Below, in pieces: positions 34,552 through 45,291 of a DNA stretch of 64,000 nt (position 1 is the stretch's first letter; each line of letters begins with the position of its first letter). The stretch covers positions 5,938,501 to 6,002,500 of the forward strand of contig JAZGTN010000037.1 of assembly GCA_037783415.1 (NCBI GenBank), read 5' to 3'. Source of the stretch: Leptasterias polaris (lineage: Eukaryota; Echinodermata; Asteroidea; Forcipulatida; Asteriidae). The position numbers and the translations under genes were made by a program. The notes under the pieces are model-generated. The model was not told where the DNA came from and did no database searches. It saw only the letters and a list, made by a program, of their open reading frames with translations.

Positions 34552-36467
34552 AATGTCAAAGGAAGATTGAAAGAAAATAATCAGTTTTGGTATGACATCG
34601 GAGCATCACCAATGGTGATGTCTGTTATAAATGAGGGGTATAGATTACCTTTTGAAATCGAGCCACCCTCAATGTTTTAAAAAAACAACAGATCTGCATT
34701 ATTAGAGTACGATTTTGTTACCAAATCTATTATGGAACTGCGTTCATCCGATAGGATCATTGAAAAAGTTTCACCATCCTCTATTTCTAGTCCACTATCT
34801 GTGGCTTACCAAGCATCTGGGAAGAAGAGACTGATTCATGACCTAAGTAAACTCAACAAATTTATAAACAAAGTACGTTATTTCAAAATGGATGACTGGA
34901 AAATAGGAATCCAATATTTTTCCCAAGATGCCTTCTTGTTTTCGTTTGATTTGAAATCAGGATATCATCACATTGATATATCCCCAGAGTATCATCAATA
35001 TTTAGGTTTCTCATGGATTATCGATGGAGTCCTCAAATTTTTCGAATTTACTGTATTACCTTTTGGTCTCACTTCAGCCCCACGGCTTTTCACGAAGATG
35101 ATGAAGCCTCTCGTCAAATATTGGCGAGCCTCTGGTATTTTAGTTGCATTGTATTTAGACGATGGTCTTATTGTTGTTCCCAAGTCAACAAATGACACAA
35201 AGTCAAACCTCCATGTAGCCCAAGCAATATCTAGACAAGTCAGAGCAGATATTTTAAGTGCTGGGCTGGTTTATAACATACAAAAGAGCAAATGGTACCC
35301 TACAACATGTGTAGAATGGCTAGGTATGATGTGGGACACAAAGGCAGGTACGCTTCAGGTTCTAGACAGAAGGATAAATAAACTTAACAGAACAATATCT
35401 GAAATTCAACTTTCGCCTTTCATATCTATCCGAAAATTGCACTCATTCGTAGGCCAAATAATATCTCTCAGCCCTGTATGTGGGAATATAACTAGACTCA
35501 TGACTAGGCATTGCCAGATTAGAATTGCTGAATCAGCAGACGACGAAGATGAAATTATAGAACTTGACGATCAATGTAAATCTGAATTAATATTTTGGAA
35601 AGATAACTCAAGATTCTTAAATAAACGTCATGTTCTTGCTACCCCTAATGCAAACAAAATCATATGTTGCGATGCCAGCGCAACAGGGTCTGGGGCAGTA
35701 ATCCGTAATGATATCCATACTGCCCATAAACTATGGACAAAAGAAGAATCATTGGAAAGCTCCACTTGGAGAGAACTTAATACTATTCTTTTTGCAATAA
35801 ATTCCTTTTTGCCTTTTATTAAAGACTCTGAGGTCAAGGTATTTACAGATAGCCAACCCGCAGAGAGAATTGTAGAAGTTGGTAGTATGAAAGAATCGCT
35901 ACAACAAATATCACTCGATATATTCTCTTCCTGCATACAAAACAATATTAGATTGGATGTCCAATGGATCCCGAGAAAGGAAAACGAGCAGGCAGATATG
36001 ATCAGTAGATTAATAGACACTGACGACTGGATGGTTTCACACAAATTTTTCCGTACAATAGTAACTATTGGGGTCCATACAGCATTGATTGCTTTGCTTG
36101 CTTCTATAACTCACAATTACCCAGCTTCTTCTCCAGGTTTTGGAACCCGGGTACCTCAGGGGTTGATGCTTTTTCACAAAACTGGTCAGGAGAAAATTGT
36201 TTATTGGTTCCACCAGTTGTCCTGATCCCTAGTGTTCTGAAGCATCTCCATTATTGCAAAGGGAAAGGGACCCTTGTGTGTCCTTGGTGGCCATCTTCAG
36301 TGTTCTGGCCATTATTATGGTCATGTTACAAGCCGTGGATGACTGGATTCTTATACGTTGAAGGTCAAACAGCGTTGGAACAAGGTCGGAACAAAAATTC
36401 ATACTTAGGTTCCAGCAATTTTCAAGGTTTTGTTTGCGCAGTGAATTTTGATTTTACACCTGCATAA
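34552..36467 (+). pseudogene. DIRS RT-RNase H-methyltransferase-like frame (broken)
   Basis: From MNVKGRLKENNQFW at 34,552 through the RT: KKRLIHDLSKLN, FSFDLKSGYHHIDI (catalytic Asp), LPFGLTSAPRLFTKMM, and YLDDG, the RT active site. RNase H follows with CCDAS, a Glu in STWRELN and FTDSQ. Beyond it, in a shifted frame, are FWNPGTSGVDAF and NWSGENC...VPPVVLIPSVLKH, a conserved C-terminal region that corresponds to the Dam-like methylase region of DIRS elements. Two lesions: an in-frame TAA at 34,678 and a frameshift near 36,065. The longest intact piece is 34,732-36,225 (497 aa). Not functional as it stands. Confidence 0.85.
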
Positions 36468-36481
36468 ACAGTACACCCAAC

Positions 36482-37534
36482 TTGTGTTCAAAGAATATTC
36501 TCATTTTATTTTCGATACAGGTCATATATAAGCAGCGAGTTTGGAGAAAATTTCCTCAACAATTTGAAGAGTTCAAGATTGGCATTTTCCAAGATGCTCT
36601 CCTTGCAAAGGCAAGCGGAACCTTAGTTGGATATCTGTACAAATGTAGAAGTTTTTTCGCCTGGCTCAATGAACGAAAATTTAAAATAGAGTTACCAATA
36701 CAAGATGTAATAATTGCAGCTTTTCTGACCAAAACCAAAGCAGAAACAAATTCAGAAAGCGTGCTCACTAACACCGCCGCATCCCTCAAATGGTTGCATT
36801 CCCTTGTAAATTCAAAACCTAACCCAGTAGACTCGCCCATTGTCCAACAAATTATGATAAGTGGCAGGAAAAATCTTCACAGGCCCCCAAAACAGAAAGA
36901 GCCAATGTCATTGGAGCAGGTTAAGGCTATAGTTGATAGGTTTGGCGGTCCCGATAGTACACTTATAGATCTTAGAACGGCGTGTTATGTGTCTCTCAAA
37001 TATGCTCTACTCTTCAGACACGATGAAATGGCACAGATGAAAGCCAGTCACATTTCAGAGATATCAGAAGGAAAAGGTCTAAAAATTTACATACCAAGAT
37101 CAAAGACGGATATATTCAGAGACGGGAGCAATACAGTGGTTTTCAATACATCTGATAATTATTCACCAGTTAGAATTCTTCAGAGATACATGTCAGAGTG
37201 TGGTATCAGTTTTGGACAAGATGCTTTTATTTTCTCTCCATTGTCGTATCATTCCAGTACTAACTCGTACAAGCCGTTGATAGAAAAATCCCTCAGCTAC
37301 ACGAGATGTAGATAATTTTTTCTGGAAGCCCTAAAAAAGACAGGCATCAAGGAACCAAAAATTTACGGTCACCACAGTTTGAGATCGGGAGGTGCATCTC
37401 ATCTTGCCAATAATGGCGTTTCTGAAAATTTGATAATGAAACATGGTAGATGGAAGACCACATCCGCAAAGAATAGATATGTGAAACATGATATTGAGCA
37501 AAGACTTTCAGTATCTGAAACATTGCTGTCCTAA
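36482..37534 (+). pseudogene. DIRS tyrosine recombinase (one in-frame stop)
   Basis: Integrase-like recombinase in place of a DDE integrase. The N-terminal half is helical with YLYKCRSFFAWLNE. The catalytic Arg is in YALLFRHDEMAQMK; the second catalytic block, HHSLRSGGASHLANNG, and the following KHGRWK and RYVKHD supply His, Arg, His/Trp and the nucleophile Tyr. A TAA at 37,313-37,315 interrupts the frame, which then continues in register to a natural stop at 37,532-37,534. All catalytic positions are therefore still present apart from the nonsense codon. Confidence 0.88.
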
Positions 37535-38518
37535 GTCACCCGTATTCAACCCTAAATGTAATTTGATGTTGAAATGCTGTTGTTAACTTTAAAGTGTATT
37601 GCCCGAAGGACCAACGGAGGGTCAGTCAAGAATGGAGTTTGTGATAACAATAATAATCATAATAATGACAGAGGGACCTATAAGGGTCTTGAAGGGCTGT
37701 AATGTTATGTACATTATTTTCTAATTTTTGTTATTGTTTTCTGTTCCTAAGTTCTATAACAAAAAAGATAGTTGATGTTACCGGGCGATGCCTGAAGGAC
37801 CTATAAAGGGTCAAGTAAAAAAAAATTTACCTTGGAAGAATAACACAGAGTATTTTATGAGAAAGAGTGGTATTAAAAGGTCAATCAAGAAGTGAAGTGA
37901 AAAGTTAAGAAGATGGAGTTGTAGGTCAAGCACTTAGCAGGCTAATGCCGGCCCTCTCCCATGCTATACCATTAACAATAAATATATATCAGAACCATAA
38001 ATCTGTGTCTTAAATTGTGATTATTGGTCTTCCAATAGAAGTAAACTGTTTTTCATGCGTATAAGCGAAGCGAAGGAGCATGAAATTGCCCCTGTGTAGC
38101 TATCCCCACGCTGTGCACTGTAAAACACACTTCCGTTGATCGGACTCTCTGAAATAAAATCTTACGTTCGATTTTTTGTAATTATTTACAAGTTGAACCT
38201 ATAATTTGAATACTTATTTGTTTTTGTCAAATACTCATGAATACTTGTTAAAAAACAGAGTTGAATTCGGTGCAGTAATTAATTTTTATACGGCTGGAAG
38301 TAAAACTAACTCCGAAGATCACGAGGGTTATCCGTACCAAGAAAGTGGTTCGGATAACCCAAGTGACCTTCGTTTTTTGAAAAATGCTCAAAAACGAAAA
38401 AAAATTATGGTTTCTTTTAGGAACCGTTCTTCTCCATTCCTGGAAGACCTTTGGAGTCATGTTTTAGTCTATTTTAAAGCCAAAATAACCCAACGAAGCC
38501 GGTGTGTTCCTTTACATT

Positions 38519-38790
38519 GGTGCTTCGTCCTTTGGATGGAGCGTAAAGTCATATCGTCCTGTGTTTTGTATAATGCCCCTAAAAGAACCAAGTGCACTTA
38601 TTGTAAAGAGAAATGGTTTGCCCCGGTGTTCCTGGTTTGATCGGCCACTAATTGCGTCACGGCAACTTGTTTAAACCATGTGGTGCTATGTTAAGGAGAA
38701 GGTCCCATACTTCAAAATGTAGCTCTGCAATACCTTGCAGGGAAAAAACCTGAGCGCTTTGAGACGCTTTTTATAAAGAACTGTGTGTAC
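38519..38790 (+). repeat. SINE fragment (3' half)
   Basis: Contains CCTTTGGATGGAGCGTAAAG, AAGGAGAAGGTCCCATACTT, and GAGCGCTTTGAGACGCTTTT followed by TATAAAG. The same order and similar words occur in the body of the SINE at 58,251-58,575. No tRNA head. Confidence 0.6.
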
Positions 38791-38936
38791 ATTAAATAGG
38801 TTCTTACACTTGCAGTTGACTCATTGACGTCATGATACACACTAAATCGTTACATTAATTTTAATTTGTGATTTCTTACTATTAAATGTTTGTTTTTCTC
38901 TGTTAAAGGAGCGATGCTTTGAATGGTAAAAAAAGC

Positions 38937-39913
38937 TTAAAGGTAAAGTATTTCTTTGGTTCTTAGAACCGTTCGATTGTTTTAATCTTATTTAGATGTA
39001 GATACATACAATAAAACTAACATGCGAAAATTTCATTTGAAAAGGTGGTCGCGTAATTAAGATATCGTCGAAAATCCGGAGCGATTGTTATGTCTGTAGG
39101 GATCCCAAGTGCGCCCTCAGTGTTGATGATTATAAAAAGTTTACTTTGGGGTCGCGACCTGTAGACCCACTCTCTTTTTCCTTTGGTAGCTTTTAGCTTG
39201 AGAGAGCACATTGTAATTGGTCTCCATTTCTCTCCATTTTGTGGGGATCGTGGCTCTGGCCATGCTCCTAATACTATTTATCTGGGAGAGACAGTCTCTT
39301 AGAACTCTCTGTGAGTATCACTTATCTTAAATTGTATTTTGAAATGATAAATATTGTCATTTAGAAGGCCAATAATTCGGCATATTGTAAACTTGTGAGG
39401 GTGTGTAGCCAGCCTCGTGTGGTGCTGACCTTTTGCCCTTGTATAGCTGTACATAACTTAGTAAGTGACTGCTATACTGTAATGTATGCTATTTTGTATT
39501 CAATGTGCGGTGTTGCATTGGATTTGAATTAAATCAGTACAGGAGATCATTATTATATTTAACACGTCATCTATAGAATTTGTTTGTTACTTTTATTGTA
39601 GTATTCTCTTGGTGAATCCTCGTCCTTTTCAAATAGAGGACCGGCCTCCTTCCCGTGTCTCTACATGTCCATGCAAGACAAATAATCCCTAATAAGAATA
39701 CACAATCTGAGAAGCGTTTCTGACAGAAACTTTTCGTAGACTTAAATTTTGGGGCATACAAACTGATATATTTTTACATAACCACAAAACTTTGAAATAA
39801 AATGTTTCTCAAAATGCTTTATTCTATTGCAAGCTTCTGTAGGCTTCACAACCAATAGATTTGTATTGCCATTGTTTTTAAGAGTGATTACCAAACGTAT
39901 ACCTTCCCTTTAA
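38937..39913. repeat. MITE family X split by a solo LTR (duplication B)
   Basis: Equivalent of 16,342-16,735: TTAAAGGTAAAGTA at the left and CCTTCCCTTTAA at the right, with the LTR at 39,095-39,665 in the middle. Confidence 0.8.
39095..39665 (+). mobile_element. Solo LTR, only in copy B
   Basis: TGTAGGGATCCC...GTCTCTACA: TG...CA ends with 5-bp inverted tips (TGTAG/CTACA) and TGTC duplicated on both sides (39,091-39,094; 39,666-39,669). The intact target is in copy A at 16,488-16,491. 571 bp. Product of LTR-LTR recombination of an LTR retrotransposon of unidentified family; a 4-bp duplication is compatible with Gypsy or BEL types. Confidence 0.88.
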
Positions 39914-41029
39914 AAGGCTTATAGGATCATACAATGGTAATGACCCCGAAAACCCCCGTGTAATTTATATCCGAAAGATTACTTGTTTGAAGACGGTTAT
40001 GGTAGTGCTAATTTCGTCTGAAGTTCCCCGTTGATTAGAAATCCATAAAAGTTTGTCGAAAATGTTGAATCTCCAAAGATCGCTTAAAGGTGTCCTTTTG
40101 TTTTGAGATTCATCTTTCCGTGGTGTCTGCTTGTGAATGCTGCGACCGGACTCAAGAAATGTGGTTGGTACCCGCCGTCACATATTAAGCTTAACGTGGA
40201 TGGTCACGACGTTCTTGAAAAAATACCGTGCACAAACAAATGAATATTTCGATACATCAAGAGCTCCTTTTAAAAAAAAATATATATAGAGATACTTCTT
40301 TGCCTTCTCTTACACCCCCCCCCCCCCCCCCCCCCATGTCTACATACGACAAGTGGCCCATATTTGGTGGCCTAGGCTTGAATCTCAAGTACGGACCAAC
40401 TTAAAGACAAACAGTTTTGATTTGTTTTAAGTATATAGTATAACCGTTCAACGTTCGCCATTAAGCGTGTATAGTACCCAGTGGCACGTACATTCTAGCT
40501 TTTGGAATGGTCACACACCATTAGTCTTAAGTTGGTAATGGCATCTTGTTTATCATGGGGTAAATTCGCCATTGAGGACTTGTGAAGGCTACGTCAGCAT
40601 TGATTTCTTCTAATACTCCCCTGGCCACTTATTGAGTTGAAATTTTCAACTGAATGAGCCGTCAATACTCTAAGACCTTCGATGCAAAATGTCAAGGCTC
40701 GGGAATGATTTGTAAAGCTTGCGCCATGATGGGGGATTAAAGTTAGCCAAACTCATTGTAAAAGATGTCAACAGTTCCGAGATTAGTCAAATAAGTAGAT
40801 ATACATCTTTGTTTGAAAGAATTACGAATACACATACACAACAAAACCTACAGGAAGGAACGCAGGCTGCTCAAATTTATTGAAATCTATTAGTATAGTA
40901 AGGCAGCCGGTATAGTAGGTTGAATTGTATACTGTACTGCGGTACAAAACGAAAATAGAGTCAAGTAAAATATGTAGTAAAAAATAAAGAGTTTAAACCA
41001 AAAGGGAAACTGACAAAGTACACTTTTAA

Positions 41030-41176
41030 AAATTTGTGGTTGAACAAAGAAATAGGGATACCTTCAACGTGGGGCTATAGCTCAGTTGGTAGAGCGCTGG
41101 CATGTGAATCCGGAGGTATGTTGGTTAAAATCCCGCTCCAGTAAATGTTTCTTCGTTCAACCCCAAATTTAACAAC
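41030..41176 (+). repeat. tRNA-like unit between inverted arms (duplication B)
   Basis: Same as 18,836-18,979. Here the left arm extends further out (AAGGGAAACTGACAAAG at about 41,001), which is the reverse complement of the ...CAGTTTCCCTT... arm seen at 590, 5229 and 5548; this shows that all these repeats belong to one family. Confidence 0.65.
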
Positions 41177-42326
41177 TAACAAGACGAACATTAACAAGCA
41201 AAACTCAATCAATGTGGAAAATATGACAACAATTTCACAGAAAGCAGATTGAAAGGGGATAGGCCATCTAATGTTAGTGTGTGTTTTCGGTACTTAAAAC
41301 ATATTGATTAAGAGTCGTCCAAGGCGCTACAAAAGTAAAATATTTATAAAAACACGGTCTGCCATTTTGAAGAGCCAAATTTTTGAACCCCTAAAATGGC
41401 GGACCATGTTAGTTCACGATGCAAAAGGAAAACCACACAATTTGGAGGAATACAATGTGTGAGTCACTGAGTTCTAAATTTCCAACCTATTAAATTTCAT
41501 AACAAACGCTTTTCATAGTCCAAAGTGCATCCAAGGCAAGGTGAAAGACGACAATATGTGTTGATACCCTTCCAGGTAAAATATTTGTCAAATTCCCAAA
41601 ACGTCTAATGACGCCACCATGACCATAATGTATACCATGTAAATTATGTGTAAGTCTGTGAGCACAATCTTGCCAATATTGTGCACACCCTTTAACGATA
41701 TTAAAGCACAATTTTCTGATTAGTTATTAGCAGAACACCTTTTCCCCCTAAAAATCCAAGCGTATTCTACAGGCAGGACAATTAGGCACATCACTCTATA
41801 AAGTTGCATGTGATTCATGCACCAACAACTAGCGCTGCGTTTCAAACAACATGTATCTGCTGAATCCCGCTTGTTTTCCCGCCCCCAAAAATATATGAAA
41901 TGGGGAAAAAAAACCGTGAGATTTAGATACAGTAGTGAGATACGTTTAGTGAGTAGGCTAATGGAGGAAAAATATCGTAGAAACCATGGCAGCGGGGATT
42001 ACAAAAAGAACGCCCTAAACGAACGTGACTGTAAACTGCTTGAATGACAGTTTCCATGATCACACTCTGAAACATCTCCAACCTTATAGGTAGACCTAAA
42101 CGTACGTTGAGCGGTGGTGATCAAAAGTGAAATCGCGTCTTATTTCAATGCACCTGATATTTTTGGATGAGGAATTTTGTACTCCATTCATGCATGCAAC
42201 TTGAATGCTATTACGAATAGTCACTAAGCTTGTAGCGTTGATATTTTTTACCTGGTTTTCGCACTGAACTTTCCGTACGAAATTGAGTGTTATTTGAACT
42301 GAAAATCCTACGAGGTATAAGCTGCA

Positions 42327-43487
42327 ATGGAAAATATTTCGAGCTCAATCTTGACCGAAGATTACCAGTCTGGTATAGAGGTACATGTACATGCAAGTCA
42401 GTTGGTGTACCATATAATGTTGGTTTTATTTGGCGTACCTGGTAACTGCCTCATCCTTCGTGTGTACTGGACTAAGACCCTCAAAACCAGCACTCATGTA
42501 CTGATCATAGGACTGGCCTGTGCTGATCTCGCCGTCTGTTTCCTGCATAGTCTCGGTATCTTTGAGCGTATTCTAGTTCTCGCGGGATTGACTGTCCCGC
42601 TGTGGGTATTCATTTTGACATCCTTTCAGTACATCGCTCTCGGTGTATCGAGTGTGCTCACAGGAGTGATTGCAGCGGATCGCTACGACTGCGTCTGCCG
42701 TCCACAGCGCCGGTTCTTCACCCACAGGCGAGGTAAGATAGCAGTTTGGGCCTCGCTACTGCTGTCATTTGTCATGAATATCCCCGGTTTCTTCGCATCG
42801 GCATCTAATTTCTCAAATCCCCTCGAAATCACGTGGCTATTTGCACTGCAATTTGCTAAGTTTATGTTGGTCCTTGTGACAATTGCCTTGTGCTACGGAA
42901 AAGTCTACTTAACAATCCGGAAACATACTCGGGTCGGTGCCCCGAAGACGGTACAGGGGGGAAGCAGTTCTATTTCTAGGCCCGATAGTGAGTGGTCGAC
43001 GAGATTTCCGCTTTCCCTAAGAGAAAATAGTCAACAAAACCCCAAAAGTACTCTTGAGTCGGCTACATCTAAACAAAATCTCCGGGCTTCATTTCCCATA
43101 GAAAGTCAAGGAAATGCTGGACTGCAACCAGTCCCCGGCCCAAGCGATAAATTACCCCCCGTCCAAGAACCAATTGAAAGTGTCGCAATTAGAGGACGCT
43201 TTCAGAATGGAAATGTTGCGGTGCTACAACGGAAGACAACCCGGATGCTTTTCATCACCAGTCTGGTGTACCTGCTGACGTGGATGCCGTACTGGATCTA
43301 CACGGCGGTAACAATCTCGTACTTTAGAGGTGTAATGGTTAACCCAACGTCCATTGGAATATTGGCGGAGATAAGTTATGTTGTATATGTTAACAATGCT
43401 GTCAACCCGCTCATTTATGGACTCGCAAACAGACGGTTCAGGAAAGACTGTAAAGAAGTGATTCGGAAGGTAAAACTCTGTCCGTAG
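42327..43487 (+). CDS. Single-exon class A GPCR, duplication copy B
   Basis: 386 aa, identical in protein sequence to the receptor at 20,142-21,302, including DRYDCVCRPQ, LLTWMPYW and NNAVNPLIYG. The two nucleotide differences I noticed (GCC/GCT in helix 2 and TTT/TTC in helix 3) are silent. The flanks also match for kilobases, so the whole gene with its regulatory region was copied. If both copies are real, gene dosage is doubled; if they are haplotypes, this is one gene. Confidence 0.92.
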   Translation: MENISSSILTEDYQSGIEVHVHASQLVYHIMLVLFGVPGNCLILRVYWTKTLKTSTHVLIIGLACADLAVCFLHSLGIFERILVLAGLTVPLWVFILTSFQYIALGVSSVLTGVIAADRYDCVCRPQRRFFTHRRGKIAVWASLLLSFVMNIPGFFASASNFSNPLEITWLFALQFAKFMLVLVTIALCYGKVYLTIRKHTRVGAPKTVQGGSSSISRPDSEWSTRFPLSLRENSQQNPKSTLESATSKQNLRASFPIESQGNAGLQPVPGPSDKLPPVQEPIESVAIRGRFQNGNVAVLQRKTTRMLFITSLVYLLTWMPYWIYTAVTISYFRGVMVNPTSIGILAEISYVVYVNNAVNPLIYGLANRRFRKDCKEVIRKVKLCP

Positions 43488-45291
43488 AGTCTCTTCTCAC
43501 AAGCGAGCGAATTTAGACAGCTAACATGTAAGTTTGTTTTGTCTGTTTAACCAAAAATTGAAGAAATTAGTACCTCTGCCGTCGGGGACTGAAAATTGAA
43601 GAAATTAGGACGTCTGCCGTCGGGGACTGTAATGGACTTTTGTTTTAAACGTGATTCATCCTGAGTAGTGGCTGACCGGCGGCCAATCAGTTCACATAGA
43701 TAAACTCAACCTTTGTACATAAGTCTTGCACATGCAGTACATATTATCTACGGTACATAAAAGTTTAATTGCGATATACTCACCGTAGCCTATGCACCTA
43801 TATATATATATTTGTATATATTCATACGCTGGACTGCAGCAACATGCAAATTATGTACGTCATCAGTCTGATGATTAACAGGCTAGCCTGACCCAGCCTG
43901 TCATTAATATTTGTTTTTAATTAACTACCATTAATCATTGACGGATCTTTTTGTCCATGGTATCATTCACATTCGTTAACCACAAAATCAGCACTTTAAG
44001 GACAAATTAAGAAACTCTTAATTGTAATTTTATTTTTGGTGCAACTGGTATGTATTGCTAGAATAGTAGGACTGTGATTGTAAAAAAAACAGTTAGTACT
44101 GTTAAAACAAAACAAAAAATGTCAAAAAGAATATTTAAAATTGTTAAATGAAAAGACCATTGGGGTGGGCGACTGCACACAACCCTTAGGGTAGCTACGG
44201 GGTACTTCCATTGTAGTTCTAATATTCCCTTTTCTGAAGAAATTCTCTGTGGGGTACCACAAAAACAAAGAAAACCTGGTGGGGTAGCATTGTTCCATTG
44301 TTAAAAGTACCCCGTATGTTGGCGTGTGTATATAAGGGCACCATATTTCGTACTACCATTACTACGCACCACGAGACCATGTGGGGGAGAGTGACAAACT
44401 CTCACCGCCTCCAGTCTCTCCGTCCGACTATAGTTCAACAATTTGGGTTGTCTGTTTTACCTGATGGGTCGGGAAGTCCTGGGTTTGTGTAGGGGCAAAC
44501 CGCTCCTTTTACTTGTTGTCAGGTAAAAGAAGCGGTTTGCCCCTTTCAAACATCCGAATAAAGATAAATACATAACAAGTAAAACAAACTAAAAGTAAAA
44601 ATCATTGAAGATTATCTGTTTATGATAAAGATTACGTAAGACGACAAGTGTAAATTAAAGAGAACATTTACTTTATTAATATGTGGATATTAAGTTATCA
44701 GAAAAACCAACAAAACGGCGAAACATCTGATTGAAAAACGAGCCAATGAAAAGGTGTTGCAAATAAAGCGATAGTTCAGATGTAAAACAAAATACGGTAA
44801 AGCATTAAGGGGGTATTATAGTTGCACAGAGTTAGCTCAAAAAGTTAGCGACTCTATTTCTACAAAGGCGTTAAACAAAAAACAATAGATGTTATAAAAA
44901 TGTTAAAATTACTTAATTATTATAGTTTCAAGTTGTGTTAGTTTAGTTAACATTTTGTATAAATACATTATATAACTTCAAGAATATGAAACTAATATTT
45001 AATGTATTTATTTTAAGAAAGGACTCCACCCACTGATGTTTATCTAGAGCCTGAGTTTCTCCGTTGTTGCCAAAGACCTGTAAAACCATTATAGTAACAA
45101 CTTTATTTATTGACGGTAGCCATGTCACATCGAAGATGATTTACAACTGGCCATCATAAAATACATTAAAACAAATTACATTCAAAATTAGAATATTAGG
45201 CTAAACTTATAATTATAAGCTCCCAATTTTAATTAAAAAAATTAATAGGGCGATACAGTGTAAAAACACCGTTAAAACAGGCAATACGTTA
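43488..45291. other. Non-coding tract of copy B with CACTA-free target
   Basis: Matches 21,303-22,186 joined to 26,403-27,339. The undisturbed CACTA target is GCACCACGAG at 44,366-44,375. Contains the hairpin at 44,491-44,544. No gene seen. Confidence 0.6.

Larger units (their letters stand above)
34343..38083 (+). mobile_element. DIRS-type tyrosine-recombinase retrotransposon, decayed
   Basis: About 3.74 kb inserted into transposon Z copy 3. Order: short 5' region with a TATA-like TATATAAATG at about 34,450, RT-RNase H-methyltransferase-like frame, then tyrosine recombinase. Instead of long terminal repeats it has short inverted words near its ends (TTTCGCTT at about 34,353; AAGCGAAGCGAA at about 38,064) and no clear target duplication, as expected when integration uses a recombinase. 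After the recombinase, GAAGGACC...GGGTCA words recur three times (about 37,605, 37,675, 37,795), possibly remnants of internal repeats. No gag-like frame fits in the 200 bp before the RT, so the 5' part is shortened. Confidence 0.85.
34153..38514 (-). mobile_element. Truncated inverted third copy of transposon Z, carrying a DIRS insertion
   Basis: 34,153-34,342 is the reverse complement of Z around 27,760-27,955. 38,084-38,514 is the reverse complement of Z's first 400 bp, including the conserved hairpin at 38,325-38,360 and the terminal CCGGTGTGTTCC. The two parts are separated by the DIRS element. More than half of Z, including its minisatellite and other end, is absent. Its left edge coincides with the right edge of segmental duplication copy A. 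Confidence 0.8.
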
